DNA of 18,772 bases, from assembly GCA_002179805.1 (NCBI GenBank), contig NAVB01001544.1, positions 1 through 18,772 of the forward strand. Direction: 5' to 3'. Positions 10,274-18,712 of this stretch are shown piece after piece. Source of the stretch: Acanthamoeba lenticulata. Lineage: Eukaryota > Discosea > Longamoebia > Acanthamoebidae. Under the pieces are notes generated by a model that worked only from the letters and a program-made list of their open reading frames with translations, was not told the origin of the DNA and ran no database searches. How positions within the stretch are numbered: the stretch's first letter is position 1; each line of letters begins with the position of its first letter. Both the position numbers and the translations under genes were made by a program.

Positions 10274-10641
10274 ACGTCGGCTCCCAAACAACATGTTCTC
10301 CATTTTTCCCCCCTCATCTTGTTTTGCCTCTCGCTTAAGCAAAAAGTTGTTAGAGCTCAACCGGCCGATTTTGTCCTGGTGAATCAAAACGCCCAGACTC
10401 GCATGGAGGTCCACATATCCATCCATGTGCTAGGTGGTCGGCTTTGCCTGTCCCGCCCGGTCTTGGGGTGAGCGCCAGAAAACACAACCACATTTTTTTG
10501 ATTCGCGGCAGTGATCAATCAATCTGTACAGACTGCCCGTGGTTGTTGTAGCATAAGCGCAACATCGCTTCACTTTCCGTACGATGCCATCGCAATGGCA
10601 ACACCACCGCACCAGTCAATCTTATCTTGTGTCATGTGCAG
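10274..10641 (+). promoter_or_regulatory. Intergenic region with likely 5'-UTR intron of the Alba gene
   Basis: This 368-nt gap holds the Rieske 3' UTR and the Alba promoter and leader. The last 63 nt (10579-10641) look like a 5'-UTR intron: ttcc|GTACGA at the donor, tgtgcag at the acceptor directly abutting the Alba ATG. Removing it would delete out-of-frame upstream ATGs (10584, 10595, 10634). A six-base inverted repeat (ggcagt/actgcc) lies at about 10507-10537. No AATAAA is found. Confidence 0.45.
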
Positions 10642-12404
10642 ATGGACAAGTACGAGAAGGTAGAGAGGCCAAGAGAGGAGCCCGAAATCAAGGACAACGA
10701 GATTCGAATCACCACAAAGGGCAAAGTCAGGAACTCCATCTCTTATGCCACTACTCTCTTCAAGGTTGTTGCACTTCGCCAGATCTGGCTTCTCTTTCCT
10801 CCTGCCTGCGCCGCGGCTATGGTGCCCCTCTTAACCTGCGGGTGTCTGCGCCTTTAGGAGAAAGGGTTCACTGAGGTTGTTCTCAAGGCCATGGGACGTG
10901 CCATCAACAAAACGGTCACCATTGCTGAAATAATCAAGAGGAGGATCCCCAACCTGCACCAGATCACTGAGATCTCATCCACAGACATCACTGACGTGTA
11001 CGAGCCTCTCGAGGAGGGCCTCGACACGTGCGTCCCCCCTCCCCTCTCTTCTCTTTCTCCCTCTCCACAATTTACTCCCTTTCGCCCGCGTCGCGCCCCT
11101 CGAGCAAGGTGGCCAACTACTCTTTCTGCGCAGGATTGAGACAACGCGCCACGTGTCTTCGATCACGATCATCCTCTCCACTGTGCCTCTTGACACGTCG
11201 GCGCCCGGCTATCAGGCTCCTCTGCCCGAGGAACAGGTGAAGGACCAGTCTGCATCGCAGCCCAGCGCCACGTCGCCCGTGCCAGGCACCGTCCAGCCCC
11301 TCAAGGGTACGCCCCACCAGCGGTGTTGTGTTTTATCGGGTCTGTCCTCTTTTTGCTGCATGTCTTGCCTCCCTACTCGGCTCACGCTGCTCATCGCCAC
11401 GTCCGCCAGGTCCCCGCCGAGGCGCTGCAACCCGAGGTGGCCGCGGACCCCGAGGAGGCATGAGGGGAGGCCACCAGGTATGATCGGCTCCTTGCTCACC
11501 CTCCATCTCTTGCTTTCTTGCTTGCGTCTGCTCCTCCCTTCCTGGGAGCTCACAGCATCGCGCTCTTGCCGTGGACAGGGCAACGACAGTGACTTCGGAC
11601 ATGGGGCACTTGCCATCGGGCCCGAGGGCGACGGAGCTCTCATTATGCCTCAGCTTGCTCAGGTAGCTCCCTTCGCTCGTGCAGCCCGTTCGATCGTGGC
11701 TGACGCTCCTCCTTCCGCGATGTTCGCCACGCGCTCTGTGTTCCTTTACAATTTGACCCGGCCACCTCGCCTCTCAGACCGTGCCACAGGGGAACCATCC
11801 GTCTCAGCGCCCGCTCAACGCTGCCCCATTCAGGGGACGCGGGCGTGGTGGTCATGGCAGAAGGGGGTACACAACGCTCTGCCTGTGCTTTCGCGCCAAT
11901 TTGCGACTCGCGCGCATCCTGACACGCGCGCGTGTGCCCATGGGACGCAGGGGAGGCTTTGGGATGCCCAGCCAGGGCGCCTACTCCATCCCGGTCGCCG
12001 GCTTCATCCAACAACCGCAGCAGGGCTATCTCGGCGTCTACCCGCAGCCGCAGGGCTTCGTGGCCTATCCCACCGCGATCCCGATTATGGCCGCGCCCCA
12101 GGGCCTGCCTCTGAACGGTGGCATGCTGCGCGGCGGCTATGGTGGCCGGGGCGGTCGAGGCGGCCGACGTGGCGGCCGTGGCGGCTTTACCGGTGGCGTG
12201 ATGGACACTCAACCGCACCTCGTACCGCCCCAGCATCAGCTGCAAGGCGACGCCAGCAGCGCAGGGTTTCTGCCGAGACGAAGCGTACGGGGGGCTCGTG
12301 GTGGACGTGGCGGCCGACGCGGGTCGTCCTCCGTGCAGCAGGGCGACTCTCAGGGAGCTCACGGATCTCCCGCGGGAAACCAACCGGCCCAGCAGCAGTC
12401 GTGA
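10642..12404 (+). CDS. Alba-domain RNA/DNA-binding protein with C-terminal RGG repeats
   Basis: The protein belongs to the eukaryotic Alba superfamily; plant relatives with the same Alba + RGG layout bind RNA and R-loops. Seven coding exons: 10642-10764, 10858-11027, 11134-11306, 11410-11477, 11579-11662, 11778-11866 and 11951-12404, giving 386 residues. The Alba domain spans about residues 15-115, with DNEIRITTKGKVRNSISYAT, KAMGRAINKTVTIAEIIKRR, PNLHQITEISSTDITDVYEP and ETTRHVSSITIILS nearly matching the plant family as I know it. From exon 4 on the chain is Gly/Arg-rich: TRGGRGPRGGMRGGH, FRGRGRGGHGRRG and RGGYGGRGGRGGRRGGRGG. An interspersed Q/P/Y-rich low-complexity segment suggests a condensate-prone tail. 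Splice phases 0,2,1,0,0,2 all fit. Unlike the neighbouring LRR gene, only half of its donors have C at +4. The exact biological role is inferred from the family; a p25/Rpp25-like RNase P role is a less likely alternative. Confidence 0.92.
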
Positions 12405-12797
12405 TGATGATCGATCCTCTCCCCTTTTCTTTGTGTCTCTGCCCACATGGGCTTCTCTAAGGCGTGTCAGTAGAGAAGAGGATCCCCAGGATATTCGCTT
12501 GGCCCTCTCTCTTTCTACACACACCGCCGGGCGCTCTAAGTTTGCCGGAAGCCAAACAGTGGACAGCTGCCCGGAGACAGGCTGGGACGCGTGTTTGGGG
12601 GGGGGGGGCAATTAATTTGGGAAATTCGGGGGACGGTACAACGGCTTGACGGTGCCGTGTGGCCGTGTGGCCTCTCGCACGACGACCATCGTAGGTAACG
12701 AGTTCTCGGGAGCAACAACAACGCGCGCAACAGCTGCGTCTGTGCCTCCTCTCGTTTCCACAGTTGTAGAGTGGGCGTGTGGTGATCAAAACGCACA
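12405..12797 (+). other. Intergenic gap between Alba and F-box/LRR genes
   Basis: This 393-nt stretch contains the Alba 3' UTR and the promoter/leader of the next gene. It includes a 12-G run (12597-12608) followed by an AT-rich patch (caattaattt). A possible 5'-UTR intron runs from about 12695 (GTAACG) to 12763 (ttccacag). I find no AATAAA and no supported small ORF. Confidence 0.4.
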
Positions 12798-15700
12798 ATG
12801 AAGCATCGAGTAACGTACGTTCTTAGCCAACCTTTCGTCTTCCTCTTGTTTTGTAACCAATTCTATTGAATTTATTCATTTCATCAATTTGCAGGAAAGG
12901 CGGGGGGCTGCCTGACGGCTTGCGCCCGGAACAAAGGACGACTCTGCTCGCCTTTCAACAACAGCTGGACGCAGTCAGTACGTTCTTCTCGAATCCGCCA
13001 AAACAAGCTGCCAATTTGATTGATTGGCAAAAAAAAAAAAAAAACCTGTCTGGTGGGCGCACGCAGACGAAGCAGTGATGGGGCTGGCGGGCCTGACTGA
13101 AGAGTCGGAGCTCAAGCCTGGAAGCTGCGCGTTCGTGGCGTCCTACCTGCGCCCTTCCGTGCTGCAGCTCCAGCACGCTGTTGACACCCTCCAGCGCAAG
13201 GTGCCTCGCTCTCCCTTTGTCTATGTGCGCTCCTGCCCTGGCCAGCACTTACGTCTTCTCCTCTTTGCTGCATCGGTCACGCACGTGCGTGGAATGGCCG
13301 ATTTTGCGAACACATCAGCGCACGCGAGCGGCCTGGTTCTACTCCCGCATGGTGCGTCCACTTGGCTCGCTTTTGATGCCTCATAAAAAGGACCATGACT
13401 AATATTCATCACAAAAAAAAAACAAAAAAACAAAAAAACAAACTGTAAACCCAAAATTCACACAACAGAACCTGCGCAAGGCTGACAAGGGAGCGGCTTG
13501 GGCGCTGAGGCCGAATGAAGGCCTCTTTGGCAAGCTGCCGGACTCAGTCATCGGCCACATCCTCTCCTACCTTCCACCCAAGTTCCTTGTCTCCATGCTG
13601 CGCTCCTCCAAGTACGTGGCGAATTCCGTGCAGCCTTTTTGATGCAAGAATTACTGTCCAATGCGTTACTGACGTCACGCACCTGGTGCTTGTCCTTTGT
13701 GCTCGGACATCCCCAGATACTTCAATGACCGCTGGAGGGGCCTGCTCCCCAAGAAGGGCACCGGTTCGGAGGTTCAAAACAACGACTTGGCCGAGAGTCC
13801 TCTCGCGCAGTGGCTTTCAGGTGCGCTCTTCTCCCCGCCCCGAAAGAACGCGCAATCGCGCCACTCGTTCGCGTGCTGGGTGCCATCAAATGGGCGCTCA
13901 AGAGGTCACGTTTATGTGACGCGTAGGACTCGGCCTGCCCGTGGAGTACAGCAACCTCCTCATTTCCGACGGCTTTGAAGACATCGACACTCTCCTGGTA
14001 CGGCGCCAATTTTTTTCTTCTTCTTTTTCTTTCTTTTCTCTCTTTCTAGGGCCATCACGAATCAGCTCTCACCTCGGCTCCTCCTTCTTGTGCTCCTTCA
14101 ATACCAGCTGGTGACGGACCAGGATCTCTTCAACGCTGGCATTCGCAAGGTACCTCTACCTCTTCCGAGTGGTCTCGACCCTCTTCCTCCTCCTCTCGCC
14201 TGCAGCGACTTACTTGACATGTCTCTCGAATTGCGTCGTGCAGAGCGGCCACAGGCGGCGCATGCTGTACACGCTACGCGGTATTCGGCGAGGCTTCTGG
14301 ACCGCCTTCCCCGCCAACCAGCTGGTGTTACCACTGCCCGCTGATGTCATCACCTCAAACGCGCTTAACCACACCACGGAGGACGAAACGGACGATGTGC
14401 GTGGCCATGCCATCTGCTCCCCTTAGATGATGATGCGATCAGTCGGCCTAACTCCTGTGTCTCACGTGGACCACGTGCCCAGACGATCGGGGAGGAAGAT
14501 GACAGGCGCTCGATGACGGACAAGAGTGTCGACGACGAAGAGGAGCTCAGCGAGGCTGTGGCCACGGATACCGAGAGGGAGAGCGGAATAAAGGCCAAGA
14601 CTGGCCAGGACGCCAAGGTGCGCACCTTGCCCCCCTCCCCCACTCCCCATCGTGGGCCTGCTACCAATCTATAACACCATCCATCCCCATTGGCCCAACA
14701 ACAACAACTACTACTACTGCAAAACAGGAGAAGAAAAAGAAGGGCTCGAAGAAGGAGAAAACGCCAAAGAAGAGCAGCGCCCCCAACCGCGGCGTCACCT
14801 TTGAGGGTTCACAGCAAGCCGCCCCGGACAAGGCCAAGGAGGCCAAAGAAAAGGCCGACTCTAAGGTGCGCACCAACATGCCGTGGCCCTCTTGTTGGCC
14901 CTACACTGCTTGAGTGCTCGGCTCGCGCCATTGGGGGCACTTTCCTCACGATGATGGTCTCGCCTCCAACCACCAACAAACGCCTCGACCCACATCCACA
15001 CATCCACACACAGGCGTCAGCCAAGAACGCGGCCAAGAATGCGGCCAGCAACCCGAAGCCGCCCAAGATCGATCCGCTGCCGGACAAGATCGTGTCGGTT
15101 GACTATTCGCGCCGACAGCTCACCTCCGTCCCGGCTCAGGTCTGGCAGAGCACCGATGCCACCATCCTCAGTACGCTTCCTTCCCCTCCCGCTTTTCCTC
15201 CTCTCTTGGGCCTCGTGTCCTCTGCTGCGCGGCAGTGACCTGGACTGGGTGTCCACCGCAGACCTGTACATGAACAAGCTGGAGTCGATCCCGCCGGATA
15301 TCGGACATCTCAAGGGCCTCACCGCGCTGGGCCTCAACGAAAACAACCTCAAGAAGCTTCCGCCTGAGATCGGCAACCTCACGCGCCTGCGAATACTTGT
15401 ACCCTTTCTGTCTGAACACTCTCCCGCGAAACGGCAGCAGGCAACTCACGCCGGCTGCTCTCGCGCGATTCCACCAGGATTTGCGGTACAACAAACTGCG
15501 GACCGTGCCGGGCAACATTAAGCACCTCACCCAGCTCTCCAAGGTGCTTCCTCCTCCTCCTCCTCCCAGCGAAGCAGCCTCCGCCCCACCCCGCCCCTCT
15601 TCTTCTTCTTCTTCCTTCCTCCTCCCCCCTCTTCAGCCGTTTCCTTCCTGATCGATCGATCGATTGATTGATCGGGAAGGGAGGGACTCATCACTCACCG

Positions 15701-17967
15701 GCCGCGGGCGGGCGGGTATTCATGCAGCTGTTCCTCCGCTTCAACCGCCTGGTGGAGCTCCCGGAAGAGATCGGCGCCCTCCAGTCGCTGGAGATCCTCA
15801 GCGTGCGTAACAACCAACTGACGTCGCTGCCCCGCTCGCTTGATCTGGCCACCAACCTCAAGGTGCGCTTCTTCCTCCTGCCCCTCCCTCGCTCCCCCCC
15901 CCAATCAATCGAGTTGCCTCATGAGCTTCGTCTTGGCCACGCGTGGCTGCTGCTGCTGCTGCTGCTGCTGCCGCCTCACTCCTCCGATGTGCGGGCATGG
16001 CGGGGCGGGGGGCAGGTGTTGGACGTGAGCACGAACAAGCTCCAGTTCCTCAACTGCAATCTGTCGCCGCTCATCTACCTCAAAGAGCTTGGTGCGCTGA
16101 TGCATCCCGTTCCCCCCCCCCCGTCCTCCTCTTCCCTCTCTCCCTCTGGGTGGAGGAGCTCGTGTTTGTCTTGAGCTCTTCCCGTCGGCCTTCCATGTTT
16201 TTGTTGTTGTTGCAGTTGTAGGAGTAGTAACCAACGCAAATCCAATCCCCCCCCCCCAAATCCCCCGCCGGTACGGGCAGACTGTAAGCAGAACATGCTG
16301 TCGGCGCTGCCTACGGGCTGGTCCTCCCTCTCGTGCCTCACCCGTGTCGACCTGTCCCACAACCAGGTGCGTGCGGCGGCCACGCCACGTAAGGAGGGGG
16401 GGGTGTCTTCCCTCCTTTCTGAACACGCACACTCACACGGATTGGGGGGGGGGGGCTTGCGTCGGTGATTAGTTCGCCCAATTCCCGCCGGCGCTGGCTG
16501 AGCTGCCCAACCTGGCCGAGCTCGACATGGAGGGCAATCAGCTGACGAGCCTGACCGACATTGGCCAGCTGACCGCGCTGGAGCGCCTCTACCTCAACTC
16601 CAACCGGCTGGTGTCGTTGCCGGCGTCGATGGGCAAGCTCAGGTCGCTTAAGTACCTCCAGCTCCGCGCCAATCAGCTCACGTCTCTCCCTGCCGGCACG
16701 TGCTTCCTTTTTGTTTTATTATTCTTTTTATTTGATAGTTCTTTCTTCCTCTGTTTTACTTTCTGAGTCACTGACATGCCAGACGTCCTCTGTTGTTGGG
16801 ACTGAGCAGAGATGGCGGGGTTGGAGCTGCGTGAGGCCGACCTGTCGAGCAATAACTTCAGCGAGATGCCGGAGGCTATCCTCGTGAGCACGCTCCAGAA
16901 CCTGTCCATCACGGACAACGTTATGGTCAAGCTGCCGCCCACCATCACCAGGTTCCGGATCGATCCCTCCCTCCCTCTAATCCTTCCCTTTCTGTCCTCT
17001 CTCTCTCTCTCTCTTTCTCTCTTCTCTTTCCCACCGCTGCATGCAGATCAGTTCTGCTTCTCATGCTGCTATGATGCCCATGATGGGGTTGCTGACGTTG
17101 GGGTGTGATGGTGGCAGGCTTCAATCCCTGAAGACGTGCAACCTGGAGGGCAACCAGCTCGAGAGTGCGTCCTTTTCTTCCCCCCCCCCCCGCGCCCTCA
17201 TGTGCTGACGGTGGTGTCACACACACGTACACACAGGCCTGGATCCGGGAGTCGCGCTGTTGACCAATCTGGTGCACCTGCGCCTGGGCTACAACGAGAT
17301 CAGCACCATCCCCGACGAGGTCTCCCGCATGTCGAGCCTCCAGGAGCTCGGTACATCACCCTCCCCCCCTTTGGGGGTCCCTTCCCTCGTCCCCTCCGGG
17401 AGGATTGACCCGCGGGGGGGGGGGGCAGATCTGGAACACAACCGACTGGAGTCGCTGCCGCAGACCATCGGAGGAATGCTCTCGCTCTCCCTCCTCGTCC
17501 TCAACGAGTACGCTTGGCCTCCTTTCCCTCAAACTCCCTTCCTCCTGCCCCTCCCTCCACCAAAACGAGAAAACATTTAACAAAAAAAAAAAAAAAACAA
17601 AACGAAAAACGAAAAACCAATCCTCTTGCGACGTGCAGCAACCTGCTCGATGATCTGCCCAACGAGCTCGTGTTGCTGGACAAGCTCACAGAGCTCAAGG
17701 TCGATGGGAACCCGATGAAGAACATTCCTGACGCCGACCAGGGCGGCAACGCAGTCTTCCACTTCCTGCTCAAGCGATACAAGGGTGCGTGTGTTGCCGC
17801 GGCCTCTCCTTTCCGCTCTCCCTCTCTCCCTCTCTCTCCCTCTCCCTGTTTCACTTCTTCTGCCTCTTCTTGTGTTCTCTCTCTCTCTCTCTCTGTGTCT
17901 CTGTCTCATGCGCCTCGTGTCCACAGCGGCCAAGAAGGCGGGCAAGAAAACCACAACACCCAAGTGA
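12798..17967 (+). CDS. F-box + SAM + leucine-rich-repeat protein (24 exons)
   Basis: Spliced length is 833 residues. Exons: 12798-12814, 12895-12977, 13067-13200, 13319-13351, 13469-13611, 13717-13820, 13927-13997, 14108-14149, 14244-14396, 14483-14617, 14728-14865, 15014-15170, 15262-15398, 15478-15543, 15728-15862, 16016-16091, 16281-16366, 16473-16695, 16810-16951, 17118-17164, 17237-17350, 17429-17507, 17639-17784 and 17927-17967. The F-box is at about 107-145 (FGKLPDSVIGHILSYLPPKF), implying SKP1/cullin-1 binding. The SAM domain is at about 166-222 (GLGLPVEYSNLL, TDQDLFNAGIRKSGHRRRML). An acidic then Lys-rich linker spans about 250-370. About 19 SHOC2-type LRRs (LxxLxLxxNxLxxLPxxI, 23-residue period) fill about 376-800; the tail is AAKKAGKKTTTPK. 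Most LRR junctions are confirmed because splicing restores the repeat. The first exons and exon 4 (33 nt) are least certain. A substrate-recognition role in ubiquitination is inference. Overlapping AATAAA signals follow at 18053. Confidence 0.88.
13029..13044 (+). repeat. A16 homopolymer close to a 3' splice site
   Basis: Sixteen consecutive A residues lie in the second intron of the F-box/LRR gene, 22 nt upstream of its acceptor AG, where a pyrimidine tract would normally be expected. Confidence 0.95.
13413..13440 (+). repeat. Interrupted A-tract (A10 C A7 C A7 C)
   Basis: A-rich tract in the intron 13352-13468 of the F-box/LRR gene, about 30 nt upstream of the acceptor. It resembles the A-tracts at 13029 and 17582. 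Confidence 0.9.
15651..15675 (+). repeat. GATC/GATT tetranucleotide repeat in an LRR intron
   Basis: Runs of GATC followed by GATT units in intron 15544-15727; the GATC part is self-complementary. No function is evident. Confidence 0.85.
15946..15970 (+). repeat. GCT trinucleotide repeat (about 8 units) within an intron
   Basis: A perfect GCT/CTG run in intron 15863-16015 of the LRR gene. It is outside coding sequence and short. A separate run of six CTG units at 4148-4165 is coding: it gives the Q6 tract of COQ2 on the minus strand. Confidence 0.9.
16696..16809 (+). other. Probable GC-AG intron in the LRR gene
   Basis: No GT donor restores the reading frame between the LRR exon ending near 16695 and the exon starting at 16810. 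Splicing CCG|GCACGT to gagcag|AG restores frame in phase 1. The result is a perfect 23-residue LRR: 15 residues between LP and NN, as in LPEEIGALQSLEILSVRNN. The donor is the local GTRCGY consensus with T to C. Confidence 0.7.
17582..17597 (+). repeat. A16 homopolymer in the penultimate LRR intron
   Basis: Sixteen A residues plus a further A-rich stretch to about 17618 in intron 17508-17638, about 40 nt upstream of the acceptor gtgcag. Confidence 0.95.
17875..17894 (+). repeat. CT dinucleotide repeat in the last LRR intron
   Basis: A TC/CT run within a long pyrimidine-rich stretch (about 17797-17915), serving plausibly as the polypyrimidine tract of the last intron. A similar CT run lies at about 16997-17030 in intron 16952-17117. 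Confidence 0.85.
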
Positions 17968-18052
17968 CCCCCTCCCGTGCCCTCCTTCTGTGCGCTCTCC
18001 GCTGGTTCGGCCGTTGGTTGTCGGCGACAGGCCAACCATATTCGTTCATTAG

Positions 18053-18062
18053 AATAAATAAA
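18053..18062 (+). terminator. Overlapping AATAAA poly(A) signals of the F-box/LRR gene
   Basis: AATAAATAAA contains two overlapping canonical hexamers (18053-18058 and 18057-18062), 86 nt after the TGA at 17965-17967. It sits between two convergent genes, about 85 nt before the opposing stop codon. It is the only clear AATAAA I noticed downstream of a gene here. Confidence 0.7.
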
Positions 18063-18146
18063 CCTTTCAAAAGCGCGTTCCCTGCCGCAGGGTTCATCAT
18101 TTTGTTTTGGTTCCAGAGGGGAGGTGCAACGCGTTGTTGGGACGAG

Positions 18147-18712
18147 TTAGGGCTGGTCGCCCAGGGTCTCGTATTGGCTGCGCCGATTCTGAACCACGCG
18201 GTAGACGAAGTAGAGGACGAGCGCAAGAAGCGCAATCGCGCACAAGCCGCCCCACACGGCCGCCAGCACAATCACCACTGCCCTCCCGCCCCACATCACA
18301 CCCACACGCTTGTCAGGGGGAAAAGAGAGGGGGAACACCCTGTCCCGTGGCGGTTGTAACATACCGGTCTCGTTCTTGGCGGGCTGTTTGTCGGTGACCA
18401 CGTTGCTCACGGCCCTCATCCGCGTCACAATGATGTTGACCTGGTCCTTGGCCACGGCCCACTGGCGATCTCGAATGGCTGCCCAGCGACACGACTATTA
18501 GTCCCGTCTCGGGAGGTTGCGACAAGCGGCGGCAGAAAAAAAAAGGGGAGGGGAGAGGAGGGACTCGAGCAGAGCAGGAGGGGGGGGGGCAACCCTGGGT
18601 GAGGCCCGGGAACGGGTCGGAGCCGTAGCCATTGTAGAGGGCAGGGGCCTGCACCACGTGTCGGAAATAGGGGCGCCCCTGCGATGCGAGCCCGTTCGAG
18701 TCCAGCCATGAT
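18147..18712 (-). CDS. Single-pass membrane protein, C-terminal part (5' end outside window)
   Basis: I do not recognise the family. Three exons are visible: 18594-18712, 18365-18478 and 18147-18277, joined in phase 1, giving the last 121 residues. The part before the membrane reads SWLDSNGLASQGRPYFRHVV, then ALYNGYGSDPFPGLTQ, AIRDRQWAVAKDQVNIIV and a potential N-glycosylation sequon in AKNET. One hydrophobic segment follows (VVIVLAAVWGGLCAIALLAL then VLYFVYRVV), with a short basic cytoplasmic tail QNRRSQYETLGDQP ending at TAA. The layout fits a type I membrane protein, and YETL matches the YxxL-type endosomal/lysosomal sorting motif. Donors are GTTGCC and GTATGT; acceptors are G-rich (gggcag, ggcgggagggcag, ggggggacag). 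The first visible exon begins at an acceptor ending at 18713; bases 18713-18772 look intronic. Function unknown. Confidence 0.7.

Noticed and set aside
11153..12460. 435-codon open frame through the Alba gene
   Set aside because: Only its first part (to 11306) is in the Alba frame. After that it reads through introns and out of frame, while splicing gives the RGG tail.
12798..15013. Separate F-box/SAM gene upstream of an independent LRR gene
   Set aside because: Every junction up to and across the Lys-rich linker exons stays in phase, with no stop, poly(A) signal or promoter-sized gap. One gene is simpler, though transcript proof is lacking.
15946..15970. GCT repeat as a coding or disease-type expansion
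   Set aside because: It lies within an intron whose removal restores the LRR frame, and it has only about eight units.
17514..18359. 281-codon open frame covering the last LRR exons and beyond
   Set aside because: It contains the true exon 17639-17784 but otherwise reads through A-tract and CT-repeat introns and the convergent gene's 3' region.
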